64,000 nt of DNA from Centropus unirufus. Taxonomy: Eukaryota > Chordata > Aves > Cuculiformes > Centropidae. Every line of letters begins with the position of its first letter. Position 1 is the stretch's first letter. The stretch covers positions 3,262,756 to 3,326,755 of the forward strand of contig VYZI01000049.1 in assembly GCA_013397695.1 (NCBI GenBank). Direction: 5' to 3'. Below are positions 49,901 through 63,200 of this stretch, piece by piece. The translations under genes and the position numbers were made by a program. Below the pieces are notes generated by a model. The model saw nothing but the letters and a program-made list of their open reading frames with translations. It searched no databases and was not told where the DNA came from.

Positions 49901-52295
49901 GATAAATCTGAGATGCCATAGAGAACGCCCCATGGTGGCCTGCCACAGTCCTTCATTATGTTTGATGGTTGACTTCTATTCAACTGAGATGCTTCTGCCG
50001 TGTCTAAAACCAAAACAACAAATGTTTTCAACTTGATTACAACTTTGTGTCAAGATCGCTGCAGTACAGCCTCCATCACAAATGGCACGTCCAACACCTC
50101 CCTGGCTTTAGTAAACAGGGTAACGTGAGGTCGCAGTTTCACATGGGGTCTCACTGAGGACAACATTCTCTGCTAGGTGCTATTGCCAAGGTGCATTTCT
50201 GCTGTAGTTTGGAACCATTGTCTGGTTCGTTGCATGGCAAGGGAGGTATTAATGTCTTCTATTCACCTGAAAATATCGTACAGCGACATCGAACAGTGAC
50301 AGCTGTTCTGTACTTGAGAGAATGTGAGATAGCAAGTTGCCATATCATTTTATTTTTAAATGAAAATAAAAATGCACATTGTTTTTTGAGTGATTTTAAT
50401 CTTAAGGTTGATGGGCAGAACGCAGTCTTACTTTTCTTAAGATTAATGGTGCTTCTTACCTGTCTTTCTCCCCACCTTGTTCTTTCCTCTTCCCTCCCAC
50501 TTCAGTGCCAAATCACTAAAGCACGGCAGATGCTGACAAACAAAAACAACACTCTGTGCATTTTATTTATAGTGAAAGTGCTAAATTTCTAGCTTTTTAT
50601 CTAACTTAATCATTTTGACAAGATGACAATAACGACATATCCTCACCAGACGTGATGCTAGACAGATGACAGAACTAATCCTGCAGCAGGTTCTCAAGGG
50701 AGATTTTTATTGTAAAAATGGACATTTATTGTATCAAGGCAAACATAATACATTTAGGAAAACAGCAATTTGCTACTTTGTGCAGTTCAGTATATCTCTA
50801 GGTCTTTATCACCAGTCAGAGTATCTGCTAATCTCAGCTGCCTCAGAATTTGGGCTTTGGTAAAGCTGGCAGGTCCGTCGTGTCAGCCCCCACTTCTGCA
50901 GCTGTTGTGATGCTGACAGATAGGAAGATGTTTGCTTAATGGTTATTTCCCCAGGGGCTCCTGTCAGAGCTGTTGGCAGGGAAATGGGGGAATTACCTTG
51001 GAAATTGCTAACTCACTTTCACTGAATGATAGACATGATGTTACAGAACAAATTTGACCGGTTTGTGAACACATGGACTGCCTCCAGAACAAGAGGAAAC
51101 TTCCTAGCCTAGATGTTGTCACCCATCTGTTGGTATGTCCTGTCGGTTTTGTAGCTGTTGGCAGGGCCTGGTGTCTGATGCTTCGATTGAAGGGCAGTGT
51201 TCTCCAAAACACACACGACCTGTTAAGAGGTCCTGGACAGAGGAGGATAAAAAGTGAGGAAGCAATTCCTAAGAGAATCGGGGCTGGGGAGTGGAGAAAA
51301 AACCCAAAGGTTTAATTTTTAAGTGCATTTTCAGAAACTATGGTGATTAGGATGGTATAAGATTCAGGCAAAGAGAAATTCCAATTATTGCTTCATGTGG
51401 TGGCTGACTGTCCTGGAACAGGAAGTCTGATTATTCTTTTCTCATGATGCAAATACAGGTGGTCGGAAGACTAGGCTGCAGCCTAGGGGGAGCTGAGGTG
51501 GTTGTACCCCTGTGGCTACAATCAGGTATTAGATGTGTCAGCTTGCAATATATTACACGGCTCATTTTGCTCCATGGATTACTTGCTGCGCCCACACGTT
51601 GAGCTGCTTTTAACTCATGTGCGGACTTTGATCTTTCATATTTTTTTCCTGCCATTACCATTTTTCCTGTGACCTGTGGAAGAAACACACAGCTCAAGCT
51701 GAGAATGTCTAAGCCTTGCTGATGCCTACCATATGTTGACTTATACTGAGATATATTTTTCTTGATTTCTCTGATATATTCCACGTCACAATCCCCATAT
51801 GGTTACCGCTTCTTTGTGTATTCCGGTGGGAGTTTATCTTTTGCTTTTCAAAGGTTTGCCACAGAGACTATCTTTAGTGGAACATCACTGTGTGCCTGGT
51901 TCTTCTAATTATCCTCCCTAGTTAGAGATGCATCAGGAGCTCTGTGTTAAATCAGGGAAGGCTTTTAAAGTTGAAGACCTGAATACTGAAAGCTGTAGAA
52001 ACACCAAAGAGTGAGCAGAAGGCATCATATATTGAATAGGAGCATTCAGAGATGGGCACTATCACATGCAGGCAGCTTTGACTTCCTACTGCCTGCATCT
52101 GACCATGCCTTGATTTTCACAGCAAAAATTGGGGAATTACAGTAAAGAACTCCCCCTTCCCCAAAAGTGACCAGAAATATTTTCTTCCATTACAGCACAT
52201 TTACAACATGCTACATGCTCAGGGGTCCTCATTGAGCTATTACTGCAATGAAGTTCCGCCCTGCAAAATGAAAATACGAGTTTCTTAATCATAAT
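46961..52295. other. Intergenic sequence with no recognised gene
   Basis: No CR1 copy is visible in these 5.3 kb, the longest repeat-free stretch downstream of BTBD9. A locally GC-richer segment with overlapping open frames lies at about 46980-47250. Open frames elsewhere (50191-50592 plus, 51431-51784 minus) show no domain. I see no RNA gene. Confidence 0.6.
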
Positions 52296-52634
52296 AGAAT
52301 AATAGGATCACAGAATGGATTGGGTTGTAAGGGACCTTAAAGTTCATCCAGTTCCACACACTGCCTGCCATGGGCAGGGACACCTCCCCCCAGGCCAGGC
52401 AGCTCAAGGCCCCATCCAACCTGGCCTTGGACACTTCCAGGGACAGGGCATCCACAGCTTCTTTAAGCAACCTGTACCACTGCCTCACCATCCTCATTGG
52501 GAAGAATTTCTTCCAAATGTCTCATCTAAATCTTCCCCTTCCAATTTAAAGCCATTCCTCCTCATCCTATCACACCATGCCCTTGTAAAAAGTCCCTCCC
52601 CAGCTTTTATCTAGCTCCTTCAGGTCCTGGAAGG
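52296..52634 (-). mobile_element. CR1 LINE 3'-end fragment, antisense
   Basis: The left edge 'agaataataggatcacagaa' and 'gggttgtaagggaccttaaa' are the reverse complement of the CR1 terminus. The body continues through 'aaggccccatccaacctggc', 'gggaagaatttcttccaaat' and 'aaagtccctccccagctttt'. On the minus strand a piece of ORF2 reads YRLLKEAVDALSLEVSKARL. The right edge is a 5' truncation. Confidence 0.94.
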
Positions 52635-53108
52635 ACAGGTCAGATCTGAGTGCTCCAGAGATTTTTAATATAAAAGAAAAAAAAGGGGAAAAAAAGCCGT
52701 ATTGTTTATAATAAAGCATTTGTTTTGCTTCTCTTTTATCTTCTCTTTATCTTTTCCTGAAGACCAAGCCTTTTCACAGCATTATACTCCGGGAATGTCC
52801 ATGGTAGTGATGTAGTGATCCCAGTGGTAGAGAACAAGTGCATTGGTTTGCTTAAGGTTCATCCTGCAGATGGCAAGAATCAATGAAGCCAGCAAGGCAG
52901 AATGACAACAAAACACTCAGTGTATGCTTATCATCAATGAAGATGATTTAATGGTGAGAGATAATATTAAATAGTGTGAGAAATGTATAACCTCAACTGC
53001 ACTTGTATTATATTCTATGTAGTTTCAAAACAGAAAATACATAAACAGCTGTCATGTTCTGCCTCTTGAGGTTCAAATCCACTCTTCCTTTCTCCCTCCT
53101 CCTTTTAG

Positions 53109-53190
53109 TCAAAAGCAGGCAAATGATGGGTACCCAATGGCTGTAAATGGGGAATGGCACAGTCGAAAGTCTGTGAGATTTGCAGCACTG
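53109..53190 (+). other. Exon-like segment with strong splice sites (gene unknown)
   Basis: A long pyrimidine tract ('ctcttcctttctccctcctc' followed by 'cttttag') precedes 53109, and the segment ends CTG/GTAAGT, a near-perfect donor. One frame is open across all 82 bases and reads QKQANDGYPMAVNGEW, then HSRKSVRFAAL. I do not recognise it. If it were joined to the BTBD9 exon ending at 31043 (phase 0) it would add only five residues before a stop. It might be an exon of an unannotated non-coding RNA or of another + strand transcript, or a pseudo-exon. Confidence 0.35.
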
Positions 53191-54338
53191 GTAAGTTATT
53201 GCCTATTCTCTATTCATACTTCATACCTCGAAAGTATCAGAAATGCAGTAGTGTTAACAAAATAGGAATAGTAGAGTAATAAAAGCAATTAAAGAGAACT
53301 TTCCAGATTTTTTTTCTGAGAATAATCAACTGATTATAGGTATGGATTGTATAAGCCTAACTCTTTACCTGCTTTTCTAGATAATATGCCTACAGGTGTA
53401 TGCATACATGCACATGTATGGATGGATGGAAAAATGCAGATGCACACACACATGAAAATTTTCCTTGATCCAGCTCCCCAGGCCTCTGGGCCAACTGCGA
53501 AATACGTAGCAAAGCTCTGTACAAAGTAGCTAAAACAAGAAAAGACCATGCATCATATTTACTCATGGTTTCTACTCTTCCAGTTCTGCCTTGCACAGAT
53601 CACAGGGGTCTGCAATGTTCTCTCACAGTGTGAGCTGCTGTAAATCCTGCAGTTCTGTAGTGAAGTCCAGCATAAGTGCCAGCATACGGCACACTAAATC
53701 ATGGAGTTTTACCAAAGGAGTTGCAATATCAGCTGCTTTCTTGCATTGTTTGTATTTATCGGGAGCGTTCATCAGTGATAGATAAGGTCAGTTTGTGCTG
53801 CTGTTGTCACTGCCCAGAGACTGAGAGTGCAGTGATTTTTCAGAAATTCTTTCTGCTTCTTGCTGTCTCTTGTCACCCGGAAAATGAACTCTGGTAAAAG
53901 CAATCAGCAGAGTGGTATTGCCAGTGTGATTGGAGAAATACATGAGCTCACAACTGCACAATTGTCTGGTTACTACTCTGTTACTCTTACTGAAAGCTGT
54001 TGGGGAATTTTGTGCCTGGACACTCTGGAAGAGAAAGAGCACTCACATAGGAATGTTCACTCCCTGTGCCTTGCTAGGTTAGATTGGCATAGAGAGTGAA
54101 GAATGTAACGTTGAACTCCGTGGCTGAATTAATGTTACTTTCTATAATGTAGAATTACAGAAAATGCTTGGAATAAATCCCCATGTAAAATCAGAAGGAG
54201 GTATCAGTGTCCCAGCACTGGCAAAATTAGGTGCCTGAGAAAGTCAGAAACTGATACATGCATGGCATGAAGGCAACCTCTTTCCCAGAGAGATCATATT
54301 AAATAGTCAAGGAACACTGTAAAAAGCCTCCTGAGCCA

Positions 54339-54360
54339 ATGACTTCAGTTCTGAAGTCAT
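54339..54360. repeat. Perfect 10-bp inverted repeat, 2-base spacer
   Basis: ATGACTTCAG, TT, CTGAAGTCAT form a perfect palindrome of 22 bases. The spacer is too short for a normal hairpin loop, although three or four nucleotides could open at the tip. No function can be assigned. Confidence 0.85.
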
Positions 54361-56962
54361 GACTATGGTAGAAACACTTCTGATCTGTCAGCTGGGTGGA
54401 GAGATTTGTCTTTACTTAGATGGGTGACAGCCTAGTAGCAGATCCGTGTAAATAAAATACTGTAAAAACATCATGCTTATAGTCTTTCCTCCCAGGCTGC
54501 CCACCTGCAATCTTTCATTCCAACTCTAACCCAGAATCCTTTGTATGAGAAGGTAAAAACTGGTGTAGAAGTGCATAGCAAAGGCCTGTGAAATGCAGAA
54601 ACTTTGCCATGTTATTTTTTTTCTCTTTCTTATGTCATTTTAAGTCATCTCAATGTATTCTGAACACCTCTACAGTGCAAAATATATTATGGGATTCCTG
54701 TCTCAAGGAACCAGAAATATAATTTACACACAAGATAATAGGTAAGGAAGCAAAACAATAAACAGGTCTGTGGTGAAGCACTTAAGCCCATGCAAGGAAA
54801 TGAAAAAGAAGTTGAGTTTTATATATCAGAGTTTTAAAGGAATTTGCTCAAATGTCTATTACATGAAAATGGAAACCATAGAGAAGTGGTCTCTCTCAGT
54901 TGAAAACATAATATCTTGTTGCAATTGAAGTTTTACGTCTAGAAAAAGGAACCAGTATATTCCATCCTGGCATGACCTTTACTAAAGACTTGCTGCAACT
55001 GTCTGACAATGCATGCAACCGAACTTGGGGCGCTGGCTTCTTTTTTCATTCATACCTAGAGGCAAAAGAGATTGTAACAGCTGTCTCTCATAGTTCACTG
55101 GTGTATATCTGTGTTTCAATTATTGTTTTGTCTGAATTTCCTTTTAGCAGGATTTAGATTACCAAACAAGATCTATGGCTTCACTAAGGAAAAAAATCAA
55201 GACATTTGCAGAAGTCTGCCTGTTTATTTCGATGCTCAGCCTGACACGCTTTCTCTAAACAGCACAATTGAATTAGTCTGGGATGTCAGATTTGCAAATT
55301 AAGTAGGCAGGAAGGAACATCTTTGTTAAGGAAAACAAATGCTGAGAATGAGAGGAGAAACCAAGTGAAACAGGGCATCTTAGGTAGATGAATTCTAAGC
55401 TTTGCCCATTTTTGTCTCCTCCTTCCAGGTTGTTGCTACTGCTCTTATGGGAAATCATTTCATGGTGTGCATTTGGTGTGTGTGTCCCTCTGGCACTACT
55501 GTGTGTCAGGCAAGTGGCTGTCCCGCAATATAACTACAGGGATCAATATGGTATCTCGGTATGGTGGCAAACTTGTTTTCCTTGAATGGAGTTGCTAAAA
55601 CATCCCCAATAAACTTAGCTGAAAGGCTGTCAGAGCTGACAGTCCCTAAATTCAGAAGAGCCTTGGACTTTGTGGGAATCTTTTCACCTGACAAGTGCAG
55701 TACTTCATGATTAAAAGAAATGAGGAGGCTCAGCACATGAAGCAGAGAGGGAGAAAACTGACGGGGTGATTAACAGCTGGTAAAAATATGAACTTGAAAT
55801 AATTGCACTGTTCTCCATGTTTATGGCCTTTTTTTTATTCATGATAGACTTCTTGTGATGACAGAAAGAGAAGGAGCTAGCTAACCCACCAGCTAGCCTG
55901 AGATCTGTAGGAATTAAATTTGTGGACTCCAGTCGAGAGGGAGCATTGTCCAATGGTCATAGCAGGGAAACAGCAAACAAGTATCCCTCACTACAACATC
56001 AGGTCAGCAATTTTCAAGCCATAGCTGCAGGACAGCTTATATTTTCTGTTGGACAGGAGCCCTAAAGTGGTAAAACTTATCCTTCATCTGATCGATTCAA
56101 AAGTGAAACTCAAAATAAACTTGCATTTCTGACCACCAGTCTGGCCTCTGCAGTTGGGCAGAGGATCTTCTATGACTGTAGTTTGACTGCAGGTGGAAAG
56201 TTACAGACTTACATTTTACTGATGCAAATTTTATTTACCAAACATTGTTTTAATTTTAAACATCCATGCCTTTGGTGAATCTGTGTACGTACCTCTGCAT
56301 TCAAATGGACTTCTCAGCCTTCCAGATGCTACTGGCAGAACTGTGATTTGGCTAGGGAGATTGTTCATTCCCTGTAATTATTAAACAGCTAATAATCACG
56401 TCAGAACTTCCTATAAGCCTCAGCGAACCAAGGAATTGACTTCACCTCTCAAGTGGGACCTCTGACTAAACACGACTGTATCCTCCTCCTGCCTTGCCTA
56501 GGAAGTTAGGACAATGCTGGAGAGTGACATACCGAAAGGGGAGGCAGGGCAGAGGGTGGTCAAATTGAAGCATAACACGCAAAATCCCGTGCTGTATTCA
56601 AATATTAAGGCTGACACCAAGGTATACTTTTCTGTTCTAAAGGTGGAAGGCAGGAGTATCTACTCCACACTGGAGAGGAGCTGGAAGGAAAGAGGATATG
56701 AAAGTTAGGGGGTAAGGGAAGAAGAATAGGAGGGGCAAATAAGACATATAGAGAAGCAAAATAAATTAGAAAGTACAGTACAGACTATCCTGATTCTCTA
56801 ATGGGTAAAGAAAAATGGAATAGCAGCATCCCTCCCCAAGAGTTACTTTTTTTTTTCATCTCTTTGATATGGCCTGGAGAAAGGATGCAAAGAAGACTTT
56901 AGTGGGGGATGAGGTAACTCAAGTGGCTCTCAGACAAAGCAAACATTACAAAACGTTCCTCC

Positions 56963-57063
56963 TAATCTAGTGGGAGGTGTCCCTGCCTTCGACAGGGAGG
57001 TTGGAACTGGATGATCTTTAAGGTCCCTTCCAACCCAAACCATTCTAAGTTTCTATGATTCTA
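56963..57063 (+). mobile_element. Short CR1 3'-terminal fragment, sense
   Basis: About 100 bases, starting 'aatctagtgggaggtgtccc', then 'ggttggaactggatgatctt', 'taaggtcccttccaaccc', and ending 'ctatgattcta'. It is a strongly 5'-truncated but well-preserved copy. Confidence 0.94.
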
Positions 57064-57850
57064 AAACATTATGGATTTCAAGTTCTAGATGTTCTTGGAA
57101 AAACACAGAGGAAAAACACAAAGTGAGTGGAATTTTTTCCCTAATAAAGGACTAATTACTCTGGTTTCACAGACCTTGAATGTAGAGTACAATTTTATTT
57201 CCTCCTTTGGGCTCAGGATCAGCTAGTGCAAAAGACTTTTAGGGGTCCAACTTCAGACACTTCAGTCCAATGTTGTAGTTGCAGAAAACAAAAGCAAAGC
57301 CAGTCTCCCTCTCCAATATTTGTCCACTTCTGGGAACACAAAATTCCGCTGAAAGACTTCATTTTACCCTTTGAAGAATATCCAGAATTATATTGCCCAG
57401 AGTGGTGAAACAGGAACCGGACACAACAGTTGTAGGGTCTCATCTAGCAGACATCGAGGTTAGATACCTAATTCCTAGAAACTGCTCTGAGCTCAGCATA
57501 GAGCAATCTGATCATAATTCATTAATATGTTGTGGTCATGACGGTGCCTCTAATTTTTAAAAAATAAACAGTTACAGCATTTGTCTAGAAACCTGAGTAG
57601 CCAAGCTGCTTCTTCATCTAGAGGACCCTCACAGTTATCTTCCTGAAGGATGCCATAAGAAGATGTAAAGCAAACTGTAGGAAGAAGGCACATTTCTCTG
57701 ACCCGTTAAAGTTTGGCTGCTGTACAATTAATGACATAAGGTACGTGCAGCAAGTAAGCAAGACAGAGACAGAGCTCTGGAGTGATTAATGTATGCCCAG
57801 GGAATGGTGGGATTTTATGCCTGATGGTGGCAACTGCCAATCACAAAAAC
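57064..57850. other. Unique spacer between two CR1 copies
   Basis: This sequence lies between an upstream sense and a downstream antisense CR1 copy. No gene is recognised. A weak match to CR1 ('gaccctac', then 'gttgtgtccggttcctg' on the minus strand) at about 57380-57445 may be a relic, but is not strong enough to call. Confidence 0.5.
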
Positions 57851-58985
57851 ATAGAATCATGGTTTGGATTGGAAGGGACCTTGAAGATCATCCAGTTCCA
57901 ACCCCCATGCCGTGCGCAGGGACACCTTCCACAAGACCGGACTGCTCAAAGCCTCATCCAACCTGGTCTTGAACACCTCCAGGGATGGAGCATCCATGAC
58001 TTCTCTGGACAACCTGTGCCAGGCTCTCACCACCATCACAGTAAAAATTTATTCCTACTATCCAATCTAAATCTCCCCTCTTTCAGCTTAAAACTATTAT
58101 CCCTCACCCTGTCATTGCCATCCCGGATAAAGGACCCCTCCCCAGCTTTCCTGTAGCCCCCTTTAAGTACCGGAAGGCTGCTATAGTGTCTCCACAGAGC
58201 CTCAGCTGAACGAGCTAAACTCTCTCAGCCTGTCTGATATGGGAGGTGCTCCAGCCTTCTGATCATCTTCATGTCCCTCCTCTGGACTTGCTCTAACAAT
58301 TCCATGTTCTTCCTGTTCTGAGGACTCCAGAACTGGACACAGTACTCCAGGTGGAGTCTCACCAGAGCAGAGGAGAGAATCACCACCCTTGACCTGCATG
58401 TCACACTTCTTTTGATGCACCCCAGGATATGTTTGGCTTTCTGGGCTGCATGTGCACTTTGCCAGCTCATATTGAGCTTCCCGTCCGCCGGCACTCCTGA
58501 GTCCTCTTCAAGGCTACTCTCAATCCATTCTCCACTCAACCTGTAATTGTGCTAGGGGTTACCCTGACCCAGGGACCTTGCACTTGGCCCTGCTGAACTT
58601 CATGAGGTTAGCACCGGCCTGCCTCTCAAGCCTGTTGAGGTCCCTCTGGATGGCATCCCTTCTCTCCAGTGTTGTCAACCAAGCCACGCAGCTTGGAATC
58701 ATCCGAAAACTTGCTGAGGGTGCACTCAATCCCACTGCACGTCTCTCACAAAGGCGTTAAGCAGCACCGCCCTCAATACCAACCCCTATGGAACTGGTCT
58801 CTACTTGATCACTGAGCCGTTGACTGCAACTCTTTGAGAGTGACCATCCAGGCAACTCCTTATCCGCTGAGTGGTCCATCAGCCAAATCTGTGTCTCCCC
58901 AATTTAGAGGCAGGAATGGCATGTGGGACAATGTCAAAAGACAAGAATAAATGACCAACGCCGTCAAGATAAGCAGGCATACTGC
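57851..58985 (-). mobile_element. Longest CR1 LINE copy in the window, about 1.1 kb, antisense
   Basis: It begins with the reverse-complement terminus 'atagaatcatggtttggatt' and extends through most of the C-terminal ORF2 region. Minus-strand pieces in several frames read RHLSREVMDAPSLEVF-like, LHLEYCVQFWSPQ, LGCIKRSVTCRS and, further upstream, the block encoding the L-x-K-F-A-D-type region ('aaacttgctgagggtgcact' on the + strand). Frameshifts split it into short frames, so no active enzyme is encoded. The right edge is approximate, where similarity fades after 'gggacaatgtcaaaag'. Confidence 0.94.
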
Positions 58986-60187
58986 TCTGGAGTTCACTGA
59001 GAATGGGGACTGAGCCTTCATGAAAGCCTCCAATGCAGCAACCTCACATTTCTAAGATGTCTTCCTGAGGTGATACAACTTGACTCATAGCCTTTCCCTC
59101 TGTCTCAGTTTACTCATATTTAGAATAAAAATAATGGCTTCAGCCTGTCTCACTAGGGGTTCTGAGGCTGAATTAGCAATTATGAACTGGTACAAGATCT
59201 CTCGAGAGCTGCCAGAGTATAGTATTATAATCAGTTTTCTGCTGTCTTAAATACTGGATTTGGGTAACTCAGTGTGTGTATATTCCTTTACCCTACTTCA
59301 GAGACATGAAAGGGAGAAGAGCAAGTCAGATACAGAATCAGAAAATCTTCCTTATTACTACATAATGAAGAATAAAGGCACATTGATTCTTTTGACACAT
59401 TCTTCTGATACCCACATGCTAACAGATTTGTGGGTTAGAGACTAGGATTTTGATTGATACCTCTGTGCCAGTAATTTTATTCCATGAAGAATCAATTGTT
59501 TTACTTAACATGGAGCAATAAACAATATAAGCCCAACATTTCACCTTTGAAGATAAGGATTCAGGATAAATGTTAATAGGGAAGTAGGACTCTTCACTGG
59601 GAGAGTGTAAAAGCCAAGCAGGCTCTGAGGGCTGGCAGGAGTGCACCAGAGATACCAGTGACAAGATTCCTACTGCTCAGTATCTACTTCATCTTGCTGC
59701 CAACACTGCCGGAGGCTCCAGGTTTTCTGCAGAGGTAAAGAGGTTTTTTTCCTTTCCTGGGTGAGGTGTTGGGGCTGTCACTAATCATCCCTCCTGAGTA
59801 GCCAACTGCCTTCACAGCAAGGGATCACACTGGGATCACAGCCAGGCAAGGTCAGCATGAAACAGATTTCAAATCATTAAGGTTAGGAAGTGCAGCAAGC
59901 AATAGGATAATCACATTTCTTGAATAAGATGAGACATGTCATGCTCAGTCCCATTACAGCTCCCTCTCCAGCCTGCTTGGATCCCCTTCAAGTCCTTATA
60001 AAATCTCCAGAAGAGTAAATCTTATCTTGGCCACCATCTAATGTGACAGTGACACTGCTATAGATGTAGGTTGTCCACCTGCAGCTTCTTGGATTTATAC
60101 ATCTTCCCCTCTTTCCCATATCCCCCTCAAGCTTCTTCCCTAGAGTGATATCACATTATATTCCACCCACCTGAGCACACAATCCCC

Positions 60188-60216
60188 CGTTGCTGGCCAG
60201 CTTATGGCCAGCAACG
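60188..60216. repeat. Perfect 12-bp hairpin with 5-base loop
   Basis: CGTTGCTGGCCA, loop GCTTA, TGGCCAGCAACG. The arms are perfectly complementary and GC-rich (8 of 12 pairs are G-C), unlike the AT-rich surroundings. On either strand it would form a stable short stem-loop. The stem is too short for a typical microRNA precursor, and no flanking complementarity extends it. Confidence 0.9.
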
Positions 60217-63200
60217 AGGTCGTTCTTACACGTCAGTCCCTGATGCTGACATTATCATGTCTTCTAGTAAATACTTCACATTCCCAAGTCACCCTGGGTT
60301 TTAATGAGCCATATTTAAGCAACCTGCTAGCATCGAGATCCCTGTTATTATTTCAGCTGTGCCTCTGAGATAAGGCTGGTGGTAAATCAGTTGGACAGCA
60401 GATTTGCCTGCGAAACGTGTGCTTGTTCTTTTGGTAATTTTAGAGAGCGCTTGCTTGACTTGCCCTTTAGAAGAGCTTTGTTCTATTCGAGTTTCCTATT
60501 TCCTGCCCACAGTTTCATGTCATCTACTGGAAGCAGCTGACAAAAGCATCACATTTGCTTTTTCCATAAAGAAAATCCTTGATGTTCTGCTTGTCCTTTA
60601 TGTTGATCTGCAGCATGTCCCCTGACAAATGGTTTTGTGGATACAGAGGAGAACAGCAACAGCATGCCCAGCCTGCCACTTTCGACCTCCCTGAGCCATC
60701 TGCAACAAATTATTTACCCACTGAGTCTGAATTTCGTTTCTGAAGAGATATCAGTTTCTACAAGTGGATCTCATGCCTAGAGCTACTCACTGGGTATTTT
60801 GTGTGAAGAAATTTTAGCAGAGGGACTGTACTCATAGCCATCACTATTTGGCAATGTAATGTTTGCAATCTAAAGTCAGACAGATACGGGCTTGTTCTAT
60901 GAGGTCATATAGCTGTTGGAAAATAGCTAGCAACTAACACAATCCGCTCTCGCAAACTAATCATTAGCAAAGAGTTTAAGCATGACTTAAATATCCATAC
61001 CAACTGCAGAATGCTTCTTGCTCCTCAGATGTGTAAGCTAGGTCAAAAAAAAGCCACATTCCCTGTCAGCTGCCATCTGTCAGATGGTTTCGTAATGTGA
61101 AATTCTGAAAACAATTATTTTTCTACCCTATGCTTTTAAAAAGGCCATTCTGTAGTGAGAGATGAGAGACACTGATCTAGTTCTTTATTAGCAGACCTTG
61201 TGTGGCCGAAAGACCTTTGTGGGTGGCTACACCCCAATACCACTCAGCAGGGATTAAGATGCTCCACTTCTGCCAGGTTCTTTGCTAATGCCATACCCGA
61301 AGAGGTGGGAGGTTTGAGGTGGTGGTATTTCCAAAGCTGATTTTCCTAGTGTGAGAGCAATGCCTTAGAAAATGCACTTTATGGTTATGCTTGTAATGCT
61401 CTTTTTTGTTGTTGCTGTTGGGAAAGGTGTTGAAAGCAGCAGGAGATTTCGTTTTCTGATTCAGACTCTTAACTAGTGAGTTCTTGGCAAAGCAGGACCT
61501 CCAACATTGACATTAGGATTGAGATTTCTGAAAGAAGGGAATGCTTGTAAAAATACAGTCTCCCACTTTTCTGCTGTCATGAAGTATTTTGGACGGTTTG
61601 GGTACATTTCAAACATTTTCTGTTCTTCTCTTTTTAGCATTGTTGCGTTCATAACCGTCTGCCGAGTATTAATCATAAATATCAGAGTCAACAATGCTGT
61701 GCTATGTAGCCAGAAAAGGTTTGGGAAGTGTTCCTCTTCCTTATATGAAGCTTAATCCCAGAACCCAGGATGACTAAAGCACAGCAAAGCTTGCTGTTCA
61801 CCTGCTAACTACAGTGTGACACAGTTCCCAGAAATCCTGATGGATAGGAATCCAGGAATAATAATATCAATTCCAAATGGTTTGAGAATAAATTCATAAC
61901 GCTATTACCATAAGGATTTAGGCTTCCTTAGGGGAGAATTTTATTGGGTTTCACCTGTTCATTTACTCTAGAAGTCTTGACCAGTGGGACTTTTCTTCCC
62001 CCTCATCCCCCTCTTTACCTGATCCTGCTGTGATGGAATGAGCTGGCATTAGGGGCTGGATTATCACCTGGGGTTTCCACTGAGTCAGTAAAACTATGCC
62101 CACTACAAACTGTTCAGGAGCTAGGAGTAGTTAGTTCATCAGAAATATCTGTATTTGAAAAATAAATGAGTTTAGATAAAAGAGAGGATGTTACCTGTTC
62201 TAAGTAAATTATTTAAACTTGCAACCTGTTTCCATCTTTTCTCTATGAAAAATTGATGTACCACAGGCCCTTTTGCATTTTTGTGGTAAAACAAATCTTT
62301 TTATAGGTTTTTCCCCTCTTAAGGAACAGAGAAAAGGGCTTTCTACAGCCAGTGTCAAAAACTTTTGCGATCAGTTCTCCTGTCCTCCCCTGCCCCAAAG
62401 GGTACAACTCCATTAATGAGCATCTAAATATTTACATAACAGAGCAGGCCTGTTAATCTCCAGAGCACCACATGCTGCTGAGAAAGAAAAGCTGAGTCAA
62501 GATTGCTACTCTTAACATCTGTGCAGAAGGAAATGAGGGTATTTTTTTTTCCATGTGCCGCGTGGATCTTGTACTTGGCCTTAGACTGATGCTTGATAAA
62601 AATCAGGGTCAAAATCTTCAACTTGGGTGCATAAACCAGGCTTTTATTTTCAAATTGATGCACTACCTGAACAAAACCACCGTAATTTTCAGTAGTGCTG
62701 AGCAAATGCCCCTCCAATTCATTTCACCGGCAGTTAAGAAATCTCAGCACCTCTGAAAATCAAATAGTGCTTAAATTTACAGCTCCTCTATTTGAAAATA
62801 TCTCCTCAAGCCTCCATCTATTTAAACGGGGAAATGTGAAGCCAAGGGCACACGGTGATCTGGGCAGTTAATAACGTTTTTGGCGATGCAACAAATCAAT
62901 GAAACACTTCAAAATAATGGCATCAACTTGGACTTAACAGTTTCATGACAGTGTCACTTTCTAACAGATGGATGTTGGGATTTTTCCCCGTGCACTTCTA
63001 TTTCTATCGGTTCTGGCAGGTCACAGTTGCTTCCTTCCCATTTTCACTTTAACTCTTCTTATGAACAAGCAAGCAGCCTGGGTGTGTTACTTGCAGCCCA
63101 TTCTGTAAAAGTTTAAAAATCCCATGTAGCATTCCTAACTTGTTGGACATGAGGCATTAGGGGAAGGTGAGAGTTGCCCTTCTTGTCTTGGGGGAAGGAA

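Larger units (their letters stand above)
52635..56962. other. Intergenic sequence with one exon-like segment
   Basis: No transposon is recognised here. It contains the exon-like segment at 53109-53190, a TG/CA-rich patch at about 53395-53455, and the 22-base palindrome at 54339-54360. Open frames of 60-85 codons in all phases match nothing I know. Confidence 0.55.

Noticed and set aside
57380..57445. Weak CR1-like match on the minus strand
   Set aside because: Only two short blocks resemble CR1 ORF2, with poor continuity; too little to call an element.
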